In this document: positions 15,907 to 24,260 of the stretch, piece after piece
Layout: each line of letters opens with the position of its first letter
Numbering within the stretch: the stretch's first letter is position 1
Source: Acidimicrobiaceae bacterium
GTDB lineage: Bacteria; Actinomycetota; Acidimicrobiia; Acidimicrobiales; Aldehydirespiratoraceae
Reading direction: 5' to 3'
DNA length: 39,845 nt
Assembly (NCBI GenBank): GCA_028819005.1
Contig: JAPPMP010000037.1
Coordinates: forward strand, 1-39,845
Notes under the pieces: generated by a model
Databases searched by the model: none
Told to the model about the DNA's origin: nothing
Seen by the model: the letters and a program-made list of their open reading frames with translations, nothing else
Made by a program: the position numbers and the translations under genes

Positions 15907-17033
15907 TGCCGGACCATGGCATTGATCGCCGCAGCCAACTGATCTGCCAGAACGTCGTAGGAGAATTCTCGTTCCGCCCGCTCTCTGGCGGCCCGCGCCA
16001 TCGCCGTACGGCACTCGTCGTCGTCGAGCAGTTGCAGAATCGACTCCGCGGCGCAGTCGGCGTCGTCGGGATCATCGACAACCAAACCGGTCTCCCCGTC
16101 AACGACGGCTTCGTGCGCTCCTCCGCTGCGACCGGCGACCTGAGCTGTGCCAGCCGCCGCCGCCTCCAGAAAGACAATGCCGAAACCCTCCTGCTCCAGT
16201 CCGCCCCAGCGGCTGCGGCACAACATTGTGAAGACGTCACCACAGCCGTAGAGCAGGCCCAATGCATCGGCCTCCACTCGACCCAGCAGCTTCACGGGCG
16301 CGTCGAGCTTGGCGATCAGAGAACTGAGGCGCCGCCGATCGCGGCCGGCGCCGGCGATCACAACGTGGACCTCGGGATGGATCCTGCGGATCGCCACGGA
16401 TGCCTGGATCAATGTGTCCATTCCCTTGCGCGGGACCAGACGGCTCACCGACACAACCAGCGGGCCCTCAGTGGGCAGACCGAGCTCCGATCGCGCGGCC
16501 CGCTTGCTCGGCTGGTCGAGCGGCGCGAACCGTTCGGCGTCGACGCCCGGCGGAATAATACTGACCGGCAGAGAGCGCCCCAGTGATCGTTCACCCTGTT
16601 GTGCGGGATAGCCGCCTGCCGCAATCACTCCGACAGCCCCGCTGAGTACCCGATTCAACAGACTGCGGACGCCGGGTATCCGTCCGGGAATCGCGACTTC
16701 CGCACCGTGCAGAACGACTCCGTAGGGCACCTTGAGACTGGGGCCGATCAGGCCAACGGGCACAGCAGGGTCGAGGATCACGAGTTCGGCGCCGTAATAG
16801 TCCGCCATCTTCTCGACCCGCCGCGCGAGCAGCGGGTGGGGCAACAGCCACGGTTCGCGACTGCGGACAACCTTGAACGGCTGGGCTGCGTCGAAAGCAG
16901 CGGCATCGGCGTGCGGCGTGCTGTAGACGACCACCTCATCGGGCGGAAGGCGCCGCCAGAGCTCCCACAGATAGTTCTGTATGCCGCCGATCTTCGGGGG
17001 GAAGTCGTTGGTGACTAGGAGATGGCGGGCCAC
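15903..17033 (-). CDS. GT4 mannosyltransferase, PimB'-like
   Basis: About 376 residues from the GTG at 17033 (a TTG at 17042 would add three residues). GT-B family 4: HLLVTNDFPPKIGGIQNYLWEL acceptor-side start, an Arg/Lys donor-phosphate site in VSRLVPRKGMDTLI, and the donor-site Glu motif EGFGIVFLEAAAAG preceded by CRSRWGGLEQ. This pattern matches the GDP-mannose-dependent phosphatidylinositol mannoside mannosyltransferase PimB' and close homologues. It would add mannose to a lipid acceptor at the inner face of the membrane. Immediately upstream is queG, and downstream a coupled membrane protein and an SRPBCC protein. With the polyprenol-phosphate mannose synthase at 8200-8931 it implies mannosylated lipids. 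Acceptor identity is inferred. Confidence 0.85.
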   Translation of the reverse strand: MARHLLVTNDFPPKIGGIQNYLWELWRRLPPDEVVVYSTPHADAAAFDAAQPFKVVRSREPWLLPHPLLARRVEKMADYYGAELVILDPAVPVGLIGPSLKVPYGVVLHGAEVAIPGRIPGVRSLLNRVLSGAVGVIAAGGYPAQQGERSLGRSLPVSIIPPGVDAERFAPLDQPSKRAARSELGLPTEGPLVVSVSRLVPRKGMDTLIQASVAIRRIHPEVHVVIAGAGRDRRRLSSLIAKLDAPVKLLGRVEADALGLLYGCGDVFTMLCRSRWGGLEQEGFGIVFLEAAAAGTAQVAGRSGGAHEAVVDGETGLVVDDPDDADCAAESILQLLDDDECRTAMARAARERAEREFSYDVLADQLAAAINAMVRQ

Positions 17034-17042
17034 AGGACGCAA

Positions 17043-18152
17043 CTATGCCACGGCAACCACAGGGCGCTGGAGTTCTGCTGACACCACATCGTCGAGGGAG
17101 TCGCGCCCGGCCAACTCCTGAAGAAGGTCGTCTCTGCCGAGCCGTCGAGCCGCCCAGACAGCGTGAGCCACGACGACCGGTGAGTGATGGGCCAACATGG
17201 CGGCGAGCACGTTCACGGTTCGCTCGTCGGCGCCCCGACCGATGTTGCCCAGCACCACCAGAGCATTGCGGCGCAGGTAATCGGGATCGCGCTCAGGCAC
17301 ATACCAGCGCCCGAGACGCGACATCAGAGCCTGATCGTCGAGTTCCAAGACGTCGAGGATCGGAACCCATGCCCCTTCATCGCTCTGCGCCGCAGGCTTC
17401 TTTCGACGAATCTGGTTCGGTGGACACACGTCTTGGCAGTCGTCACAGCCGTAGATCCGGTCACCGAGCAGCTCGCGATATTCGGCGGGAAAAACCCCCG
17501 AAACCTGCAACAGCCATGCCAAGCACTTGTTCGCATCGACCACGCCTGGGGCGATGATCGCCCCGGTCGGACACCCGTCCAGGCATTTGGTGCAGGTCTT
17601 GCAAGCGTCTTCAACCTCGGGAAGCGGCTCAATCTGCAGGGGCGCGTTGGTCAGGACCGAGCCGAGCACGACGAGACTGCCGATACCGGGCACGAGCACA
17701 TTGGAGCTCTTGCCCCACCAACCGATGCCCGCACGATGAGCCGCGGCCCGGTCGACGAGGTGATTCTGATCAGCCAGCACGAGAGCTTTGAAGCCCGCCG
17801 TTCGCAGGGGGCGAGCAATCTGCTCGAGGGCCGCGCGCAAAGCCGCGTAGTGATCTTCTGAACTGTAAGCGGCGACTCTTCCGGTCGGTTGATCGCTGGG
17901 ACGCGTGGGGAGTTCACGCTGGTAGTCGTACGCGCCCACAATCAGGCAGGTTGCGTCGCTCATGGTCCTGCTGGGATCGGTAGAGCGGTCGGGGTTGCGG
18001 TAGGTGAACTGCATGTCACCGCTCAGACCCCCGGCCTTGCGTTGCTTGAGTTCGACGCGAGTGCGTTCAAACGGCGCCGCTGTTGTCGCTCCCACCGCGG
18101 CCAAGCCGGCAGCTCGGCCGACGGCAACGAGTTCGTCGACGGTCAAAGTCAC
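17043..18152 (-). CDS. queG: Epoxyqueuosine reductase QueG
   Basis: 369 residues from the GTG at 18152. QueG reduces epoxyqueuosine to queuosine in tRNA using cobalamin and two [4Fe-4S] clusters. Cluster ligands are visible as CKTCTKCLDGCPTGAI, then a lone CLAW, and YGCDDCQDVCPPN. Upstream are the family motifs MQFTYRNPDRSTDPSRTM, DYQREL, YSSEDHYAALRAALEQIA and HRAGIGWWGKSSNVLVPGIGSLVVLGSVLT. The C-terminal part has the HEAT-like repeats (DYLRRNALVVLGNIG, SPVVVAHAVWAARRLG). It heads a minus-strand run, its stop directly adjoining the mannosyltransferase start. No other queuosine genes lie in the window, so the cell may make or salvage the precursor elsewhere. Confidence 0.93.
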   Translation of the reverse strand: MTLTVDELVAVGRAAGLAAVGATTAAPFERTRVELKQRKAGGLSGDMQFTYRNPDRSTDPSRTMSDATCLIVGAYDYQRELPTRPSDQPTGRVAAYSSEDHYAALRAALEQIARPLRTAGFKALVLADQNHLVDRAAAHRAGIGWWGKSSNVLVPGIGSLVVLGSVLTNAPLQIEPLPEVEDACKTCTKCLDGCPTGAIIAPGVVDANKCLAWLLQVSGVFPAEYRELLGDRIYGCDDCQDVCPPNQIRRKKPAAQSDEGAWVPILDVLELDDQALMSRLGRWYVPERDPDYLRRNALVVLGNIGRGADERTVNVLAAMLAHHSPVVVAHAVWAARRLGRDDLLQELAGRDSLDDVVSAELQRPVVAVA

Positions 18153-18213
18153 CTGTCCATCGTGGCACGACGAGCAAGAAATGAGACACAACGGGGCCAC
18201 GACGCTGACGAGC

Positions 18214-18303
18214 AATGGCCCCACCCCGGCGGAGGATCGAGTCCAGGATCAGACGGCGCGGCCAGCGCAGCGAGAATGGCCCCACCCCGGCGGGAGGATC
18301 GAG
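18214..18303. repeat. 28-bp direct repeat near a stop codon
   Basis: AATGGCCCCACCCCGGCGGA with its GGATCGAG continuation occurs at 18214-18241 and, with one inserted G, at 18275-18303, 61 bp apart. The second copy ends one base before the stop of the Cys-rich small gene, so both copies lie just downstream of that gene and upstream of queG. Confidence 0.85.
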
Positions 18304-18304
18304 G

Positions 18305-18496
18305 CTAAACGGCGCTCGAGCGGGGTATGAACCTGCTCGACGGGACGAGTCCGGCGTCGTTGAGCAGTTCGAAGGCCCGCCGTTCCTCGAAGTCGAGAAC
18401 TACCGGAGTGCCCTCCGCGTGGCCGACAAGGTAACTGACGACGCAGTCGTCGCACGTTTCGGTGTGCTGCATGACGCACATGTCGCAGTCGATCAT
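18305..18496 (-). CDS. Small Cys-rich conserved actinobacterial protein
   Basis: 63 residues from the ATG at 18496, which has a strong AAGAGGGG ribosome-binding site a few bases upstream; the longer ATG at 18580 is less likely. The protein carries CDMC and CDDC pairs (MIDCDMCVMQHTETCDDCVVSYLVG) and then an acidic helical part ending ELLNDAGLVPSSRFIP. The pattern of two Cys pairs followed by VVLDFEERRAFELLNDAGLVP resembles a small actinobacterial family of unknown function. Four cysteines suggest zinc or an Fe-S ligand set (inference). It is transcribed toward queG; two direct-repeat copies lie between them. Confidence 0.75.
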   Translation of the reverse strand: MIDCDMCVMQHTETCDDCVVSYLVGHAEGTPVVLDFEERRAFELLNDAGLVPSSRFIPRSSAV

Positions 18497-18647
18497 CAGC
18501 CCCTCTTGGCTGCCCGCAGAAGCGCCGCAGTGAGGATCCAGCTCCTCGCTGACCAGTCGAAGATGAGTGTGTTTTCCCATGCCCTCAAGTTACGCAGGGG
18601 GTGTGACACTGCTAGATGGATCGATGCCGCTGCCATAGATTGGCACG

Positions 18648-19181
18648 ATGCGCAACGCCGATGCCTCCGATACTCCAGCGCCCGCACACGGATCGGCGCC
18701 CCCAGAAGACGAGCACAACATCTCTCGACGCCAGGTACTCCGACTGGGAAGCGGAGGCGCTCTCGCGTTGGTCATCGGCGCAGGCGCCGGATGGTTCGAC
18801 CGGGCCCGCGACTCGGGTCCGAAGACCCTCCTCGCACCAGCCCCGACCACCAGCACCACCACCAGCACCACCAGCAGCACCACGACAACGGCCGCACCGG
18901 TGACTGTGACTGGAATCGGCGAAGTCGACCCGCGCATCATCACACTAGGCCAACGCGTCGTCGAGGTGACCGGCGAAGACGACATCGCCGAACTGCTGGC
19001 ACAGCTCCCCGAGGCCGATCAGGACCGTGATCCGCTCGAACGCGCTGCGGCCCGCGTCAGGACTGACTTCGAAATGAGCGACACCATCTCCGTCGACGGA
19101 TGGATCCTCGCCGCGTCCGAAGCAAGAGCCGCCGCGGTGATCGCCCTGTTCTGCTCCGAGTCCGTCGATTCAACATGTTGA
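18648..19181 (+). CDS. Tat-exported protein coupled to the GMC oxidoreductase
   Basis: 177 residues. A twin-arginine signal is visible: SRRQVLRLGSGGALALVIGA, with Arg27-Arg28, followed by a hydrophobic stretch. A Thr/Ser-rich linker (~66-83) leads to a compact C-terminal domain of about 90 residues ending DGWILAASEARAAAVIALF with two cysteines near the end (LFCSES and the last residue). Its stop overlaps the GMC oxidoreductase start by 7 nt, so the two are translationally coupled. In gluconate and fructose dehydrogenases a small Tat-signal subunit exports a signal-less GMC flavoprotein with it, which is the likely arrangement here. The domain itself is not one I recognise. Confidence 0.75.
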   Translation: MRNADASDTPAPAHGSAPPEDEHNISRRQVLRLGSGGALALVIGAGAGWFDRARDSGPKTLLAPAPTTSTTTSTTSSTTTTAAPVTVTGIGEVDPRIITLGQRVVEVTGEDDIAELLAQLPEADQDRDPLERAAARVRTDFEMSDTISVDGWILAASEARAAAVIALFCSESVDSTC

Positions 19182-20776
19182 CCGACGCGCGAGCGCTCAA
19201 CTCCGGCAGCTCGCTGAGAGCCGACGTGTGCATTGTCGGCGGGGGCGCCGCGGGCATCACCATCGCAATGGAGATGCTCAACTCCGACCTGAGCGTCCTG
19301 CTGCTCGAATCGGGGGGTACCGAATCAGACGCTGCCACCCAGGCACTCGCGCAGGGTGAGAGCATCGGCGCCCCGTTGACCTCACTCGACAATCCGGTGA
19401 ACCTCGACCAGACACGACTGCGCTACCTCGGCGGCACCACCAACCATTGGGCCGGATTCTGTCGGCCGTTGTCGCCCATCGACTTCGAGACCCGAGATCA
19501 TCTGGTCGTCTCGGGCTGGCCTATCGACTACGCCGACATGGTTCCGTACTGGGATCGAGCCGCCGAGTGGGTTCGCATCAGCGACGCCGATTTCTCGATC
19601 GGCGCCTGGGAACGGCGCCTGGGAGTCAGCGCCCCGCCGATCGACACGCTCGCCGTCGAGCCGTTGGCCTTCCAGGTTTCGTTCCCGACGAAGTTCGGAG
19701 ACGTGTACGCCCCTGAGCTGCGCGCCGCGGCCAATATCGAAGTGCTGCTCCACGCCAACGCATTGAACCTTGCCGGCAACGACGGGCAGAGGGTCGCTCA
19801 TGTCGATGTTGCCACGTTGAGTGGTGTTTCGTTCACGGTTGAGGCACGGGCCTACGTGCTGGCCGCAGGCGGAATCGAGAATGCACGCCTGTTGTTGGCG
19901 TCGATTGACAGCGACCCCGCCGGTCTGGGCAACAGCAATGGTCTCGTGGGCCGCTATTTTTCCGAGCACCTGCAGATATACGCCGGCTTCGGGGTGCTTG
20001 AACCGGATTTCGGCGAAGTCAGCGGGTTGCAGGGTGGTGAGGTCGCAATCACACAGGGGCGGCATGCCGGCCATGTCCACGGTGCCAAGTTCGCCTTGGG
20101 ACTGACCGACGCACACCTGCGTTCAGCTGCGACAACAGGCCTCGAGTTGCAGTTCCTCCCCGGTCGTCTGCCCGACGGCGCGCCTCTGCAGGAGCAGGGA
20201 GTCACCGTCGGCGACATCAGCGCAATGATGGCCCATACCGGACCGGAGCCCGGTACCGCCGTATACCTCCAAGCTCTGGCCGAACAGGAGCCGAACCCGC
20301 AGAGCCGCGTGATGCTGGGTAGCAGAACCGACGCTCTGGGAATGCGCCGGGTGCGACTGGATTGGCAGTACACGGCGGCCGACAGGCGCCGGGTGATCGC
20401 CGGGCTCCGGGTGATGGCCGAGGCCATAGGCGCAGCCGATTGGGGACGGCTCCAACTCGTGCCGGGCGGCGTCCATGCCGACGCCCACGACAATCTTGTC
20501 AGCGGCGAGCTCCTCACGATCTTCAGATCCGTGCCCGACGAGATCGACCTGTCGGGGTTTCCAGTCGGTGTGGGCTTCCATCACATGTGCACGACCCGCA
20601 TGTCCCGGAGCGTCGAGCAGGGCGTCGTCGACGCCGACTGCCGCATGCACGAAGTCGACAATCTCTGGGTCGCGGGAAGCAGCGTGTTCGCGACCGCAGG
20701 GACGGCAACACCGACGATGTCGATCGTGGCTCTGTCCATCCGCCTTGCCGACCACCTGCAAGAGCTGCTCGGCTGA
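19175..20776 (+). CDS. GMC-family FAD oxidoreductase
   Basis: 533 residues from the ATG at 19175. FAD-binding Rossmann start DVCIVGGGAAGITIAMEML with ESGG, then the family core YLGGTTNHWAGFCRPLSP and VSGWPIDYADMVPYWDRA. The C-terminal domain holds GFHHMCTTRM (His ~469/470, catalytic base region), GVVDADCRMHEVDNLWVAGSS and the ending IVALSIRLADHL. Most relatives have ANPTLT after the last Gly; here it is ATPTMS, so the second active-site residue, normally Asn or His, is Thr ~512. The protein has no signal peptide of its own and probably rides out with the Tat partner. The substrate, likely an alcohol or sugar, is unknown. Confidence 0.88.
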   Translation: MLTDARALNSGSSLRADVCIVGGGAAGITIAMEMLNSDLSVLLLESGGTESDAATQALAQGESIGAPLTSLDNPVNLDQTRLRYLGGTTNHWAGFCRPLSPIDFETRDHLVVSGWPIDYADMVPYWDRAAEWVRISDADFSIGAWERRLGVSAPPIDTLAVEPLAFQVSFPTKFGDVYAPELRAAANIEVLLHANALNLAGNDGQRVAHVDVATLSGVSFTVEARAYVLAAGGIENARLLLASIDSDPAGLGNSNGLVGRYFSEHLQIYAGFGVLEPDFGEVSGLQGGEVAITQGRHAGHVHGAKFALGLTDAHLRSAATTGLELQFLPGRLPDGAPLQEQGVTVGDISAMMAHTGPEPGTAVYLQALAEQEPNPQSRVMLGSRTDALGMRRVRLDWQYTAADRRRVIAGLRVMAEAIGAADWGRLQLVPGGVHADAHDNLVSGELLTIFRSVPDEIDLSGFPVGVGFHHMCTTRMSRSVEQGVVDADCRMHEVDNLWVAGSSVFATAGTATPTMSIVALSIRLADHLQELLG

Positions 20777-20853
20777 CGACGCCGTCGGCGCCGCCTCGCG
20801 GGCATCTCGCGGCCCTCCTTGACGCCAAACATGTGTTCGGGCAGTGTATTGGC

Positions 20854-22611
20854 GTGTCCGAACAGGCGTTCGCATACCAGCAGAGCTTCGAGGACCTCGG
20901 CACTCCTCTGCACGAGGTCCCCTTCGTCGTCATCGACCTGGAAACAACCGGTGCTTCGCCCGCAGACTGCGCGATCACCGAGATCGGGGCAGTGAAGCTC
21001 CGCGGAGGTGAGTGCCTCGGCACCTACCAGACGCTGGTCGACCCGGGATGCGCGATCCCGCCGGAGATCACGGTGCTCACCGGCATCACCCAGGCCATGG
21101 TGATGCGAGCACCTCGCATCGAAGCGGTGATGCCGTCGTTGCTGGAGTTCGCAGACGGCGCGGTGATCGTCGGGCACAACGTCCGCTTCGACGTCTCCTT
21201 TCTCAATGCGGCTCTGACACGACTCGGCCGTCCCCGCCTCGCGGAACGCTCGATCGACACGCTCGGGTTGGCCCGCCGCCTGCTGCGCGACGAGGTTCCC
21301 AACTGCAGGCTCGGCACGCTTGCCGATCGCCTGCGGTTGAGCCACAAACCCAGCCATCGCGCTCTCGACGACGCGTTGGCGACCGGAGACCTGCTGCATT
21401 TTCTGCTCGAGCGAGCTGCAACCTTGGGAGTGTTGGGGCTCGAAGACCTGATTGCGCTGCCCAAGCTGGCCGGCAGTCCCCAGGCCAAGAAACTTCATCT
21501 GACCGAAGGCCTCCCGCGCGAACCCGGCGTCTACATGTTCAAGGATTCCCGTGATGAGGTGCTCTATGTCGGCAAGGCCTCCAACCTGCGATCCCGAGTC
21601 CGCAGCTATTTCTCCACCGACGAGCGGCGCAAAGTCGGCCAGTTGCTGCGCGAGACGCATCGCATCGACCATCAGGTGTGTCGCAACGGCCTCGAGGCCT
21701 CGGTGTTGGAGCTCCGGCTGATCCATCAGCATCTGCCGCGCTTCAACCGACAGGGCGCCCGGGCCGACAAGTATCCCTACATCAAGCTGACCCTCAACGA
21801 ACGTTTCCCGCGCCTTTCGGTGGTGCGAAAGGTGAACGATGACAAAGCGCTCTATCTGGGTCCCGTGGCATCGACACGGGCGGCGAAACGGGTCATCGAG
21901 GCGATCCAGAGCGCGGCGCCCGTGCGGCGCTGCTCGCTCACCTCGCGAGCGTCGCCGCATGCGGACGCCTGCGCTTCGGCTCAGTTGGGGGTCTCGTGCT
22001 GTCCGTGTTCTGGGGCGACCTCCGAGGCCGAATACGCCGCGGTGATCGAAGAGCTGGTCACCAACCTGACATCGCGTCCCGACCGGTTGCTGGCCCCGCT
22101 GGCAGCAAGAATCGACAGGCTGGCGGCCGAGCAGCGTTACGAAGAAGCGGCCGACGTGCGAGACCGGGCTGATGCGTTGACGGGGCTGCTGCGGCGGCAT
22201 CGACGTTTCGACCTGTTGCGACGAGCAGGGCGCCTGCGCCTGCGTATCGGCAATGCCTGGGTCGAACTACTCGACGGTCGACTCTGGCGCAGCGGCCATG
22301 CGGACGATCCCGGCGAACATTGTGCCCTGGACGACCCGGGCACTCCGGAAGCCCCGCCGACGGAACCTTTGCCCGTTCCCAAGCGCGCGGAAGCCGATGA
22401 ACTGCTCGCGGTTGTCAGCTGGCTCGAACGCAATGCCGACAAGGTGACGATCGAAGAGGTGGAGGGCGTGTTGGCCAATCCCCTGCCGGCGGTGCCGGTG
22501 TTCAAACCGAAGACCAAGAGTCCAGCTCGCCGCACCGCGACCCGAACTGGCCTTACGCCGCTACGCCGATCTGCCTCAGCACCCCGACCACGAATTTCGC
22601 GAATCGCCTGA
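20854..22611 (+). CDS. DnaQ-like exonuclease fused to UvrC-type GIY-YIG nuclease
   Basis: 585 residues from the GTG at 20854 (an in-frame GTG at 20833 is an alternative). N-terminal DEDD exonuclease (~22-195): VVIDLETTG, GHNVRFD, SHRALDDALA. Then a GIY-YIG domain (~220-310): GVYMFKDSRDEVLYVGKASNLRSRVRSYF, followed by the UvrC-like region YIKLTLNERFPRL and a UvrB-binding-like helix pair (DRLAAEQRYEEAADVRDRADAL). It has no C-terminal RNase H-like UvrC nuclease or helix-hairpin-helix, so it is not UvrC itself. The architecture matches the actinobacterial DnaQ-UvrC fusion (M. tuberculosis Rv2191 from memory), thought to act in DNA repair. It converges on trpD, the same neighbour as in Mycobacterium. 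Confidence 0.9.
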   Translation: MSEQAFAYQQSFEDLGTPLHEVPFVVIDLETTGASPADCAITEIGAVKLRGGECLGTYQTLVDPGCAIPPEITVLTGITQAMVMRAPRIEAVMPSLLEFADGAVIVGHNVRFDVSFLNAALTRLGRPRLAERSIDTLGLARRLLRDEVPNCRLGTLADRLRLSHKPSHRALDDALATGDLLHFLLERAATLGVLGLEDLIALPKLAGSPQAKKLHLTEGLPREPGVYMFKDSRDEVLYVGKASNLRSRVRSYFSTDERRKVGQLLRETHRIDHQVCRNGLEASVLELRLIHQHLPRFNRQGARADKYPYIKLTLNERFPRLSVVRKVNDDKALYLGPVASTRAAKRVIEAIQSAAPVRRCSLTSRASPHADACASAQLGVSCCPCSGATSEAEYAAVIEELVTNLTSRPDRLLAPLAARIDRLAAEQRYEEAADVRDRADALTGLLRRHRRFDLLRRAGRLRLRIGNAWVELLDGRLWRSGHADDPGEHCALDDPGTPEAPPTEPLPVPKRAEADELLAVVSWLERNADKVTIEEVEGVLANPLPAVPVFKPKTKSPARRTATRTGLTPLRRSASAPRPRISRIA

Positions 22612-22631
22612 CCGCCTCGTCGGCGGCAACC

Positions 22632-23678
22632 TCACCAGTCGGTCGACGCCAGTGCGGACAGTTTCGCTTCGGCGCGTCCGTCGTCGATGGCAGCAGCGGC
22701 CGACGCCACCCCGTCGCCGAGGTCCGCTGCAAGCCCCGCGACCAGCAGGCCCGCGGCAGCGTTCAGCACCACGATGTCTCGATGGGGCCCTGGGTCGCCG
22801 GCGAAGACCGAGCGGGCGATCCTGGCGTTCGCCTCGGCGTCGCCCCCGATCAGATCTTGCGGCGCAGCCGGGGCCAAGCCGACCGATGACGCGGTGACGG
22901 TCAATTCGGTGATCTCGCCGTCGGTGAGCGAAAGAACCTTCGATGGCCCTGTCGTGGACAGTTCATCCAAGCCGCCGTCACCCTGCACAACCAGCGAACG
23001 CTGCGAGCCTGTCGCTCTCAGCACTCTCGCCATTCGCGCAGCGGTGGACCAGTCCCCGACCCCGACGACCTGCCGCCTCAAACGACCCGGGTGGCTCAAC
23101 GGGCCCAGAATGTTGAACACCGTCTGGATTCCCAACTGCGCTCGCACGGGACCCACATGACGCATAGCCGGATGAAAGGTCCGGGCGAAGGCGAACCCCA
23201 GAGCGATGCTGTCGACCTGGGCTTCGAGCTGGGTGGGGGTCAGCTCCACCTCAACCCCGAGCGCTTCGAGCAGATCGAAGCTGCCTGAAGTCGAGGAGGC
23301 CTTGCGGTTCCCGTGCTTGCAGACCGTCGCCCCTGCCCCGGCGGCCACAAAAGCGGCCATCGTCGAGACATTGAGCGCATGGCGCCTGCGGCTGGCTACT
23401 CCGCCCGCACCTACGATGTCGATCGTGTGGTCGGGCACCGCCAACGGCGTCGCTGAATCGACCATGGCCGTCTGCAGCCCGACCAACTCCTCGACCGTCT
23501 CGCCCTTGATTCGCAAGCCGACTATGAAAGCGGCGATCTGCGCGTCTGTGGCGTCACCGCTGAGGATCGTGGACAGAACGGCTCTGGTGATCTCGGAATC
23601 GAGGTCGGCGCCGTCGGCCAGTGTCCCCAGGACCCCCGGCCAGCCGCCGTGATCGTTGATGCCTGTCGCAGGTTTCAT
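22632..23678 (-). CDS. trpD: Anthranilate phosphoribosyltransferase
   Basis: 348 residues. Joins anthranilate and PRPP in tryptophan synthesis. Visible: LSGDATDAQIAAFIVGLRIKGET helical domain, VCKHGNRKASSTSGSFDLLEALGV (anthranilate/PRPP site), FAFARTFHPAMRHVGPVR, TVFNILGPLSHPGR, and LVVQGDGGLDELS. The glycine-rich PRPP loop, usually VGTGGD followed by a short linker to NxST, is VGAGGV with a longer Arg-rich linker (ASRRRHALNVST), so the canonical Asp is missing. The rest of the active site is intact, so it is probably functional with a variant loop, or a divergent TrpD-like transferase. It stands alone here without other trp genes. Confidence 0.88.
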   Translation of the reverse strand: MKPATGINDHGGWPGVLGTLADGADLDSEITRAVLSTILSGDATDAQIAAFIVGLRIKGETVEELVGLQTAMVDSATPLAVPDHTIDIVGAGGVASRRRHALNVSTMAAFVAAGAGATVCKHGNRKASSTSGSFDLLEALGVEVELTPTQLEAQVDSIALGFAFARTFHPAMRHVGPVRAQLGIQTVFNILGPLSHPGRLRRQVVGVGDWSTAARMARVLRATGSQRSLVVQGDGGLDELSTTGPSKVLSLTDGEITELTVTASSVGLAPAAPQDLIGGDAEANARIARSVFAGDPGPHRDIVVLNAAAGLLVAGLAADLGDGVASAAAAIDDGRAEAKLSALASTDW

Positions 23679-23752
23679 GGGCGTCCTGTCCGTCTCTGTT
23701 GAGGGGCCGATGGCTGACAGGGTGACCGTAGCGCGCTGCTAGCCTCGACCTC

Positions 23753-24214
23753 GTGTCAAAGTTGCTGTTTCCTCCGGCCGTGCGAGCCGGCGCTTTGGCT
23801 TGTCTGGTTGTTGCCGCACCAGCCGCGGTGATCGGTGCGAGCCTCTCCGACGGCGGCGAGGCCAATCAGTCGAACTGGGTGTATCTGACGCTGTCGGCGA
23901 TTGTGGCGGCCTACCTCTTGGGCGGCGCCGCAGCCGGGTGGGTTGCCAGTTCGGGGCGCGTTGTCGGCTCCGGGCGCAACCGGAGCCCGGAAAATCCTCG
24001 GCTTTCAAACGATGCGCCGATGATCAACGGCGCCGCCGCAACGACCGTCGCGTTCGCGGTCGTGCAGTCCGTCGCTGCGATTCTTCGCATAGCCGGCGGC
24101 GAAGGAGTCAACCCGTTGGCGTTGGTCTTCAATGCTCTGCTAGCCGCGGCAATCGGGACTGTCGGCGGCGGGATTGGCGCGTGCCTTGCCAATCGCGCCA
24201 GAGTCAACCGGTGA
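23753..24214 (+). CDS. Four-helix membrane protein, unknown function
   Basis: 153 residues from a GTG. Hydrophobic segments lie at about residues 9-30, 42-66, 93-112 and 122-145. A polar loop with SGRVVGSGRNRSPENPR sits between helices 2 and 3. The layout, a duplicated two-helix hairpin rich in Gly and Ala, resembles small integral proteins of the TIGR04086 kind, but I cannot assign it. It diverges from trpD with 74 bp between starts and lies 46 bp upstream of the DegT-fold gene. Confidence 0.7.
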   Translation: MSKLLFPPAVRAGALACLVVAAPAAVIGASLSDGGEANQSNWVYLTLSAIVAAYLLGGAAAGWVASSGRVVGSGRNRSPENPRLSNDAPMINGAAATTVAFAVVQSVAAILRIAGGEGVNPLALVFNALLAAAIGTVGGGIGACLANRARVNR

Positions 24215-24260
24215 GGATCCTGTTCAAAACGGATTCTGATCGACTAGGAAAGGGCAGCAG

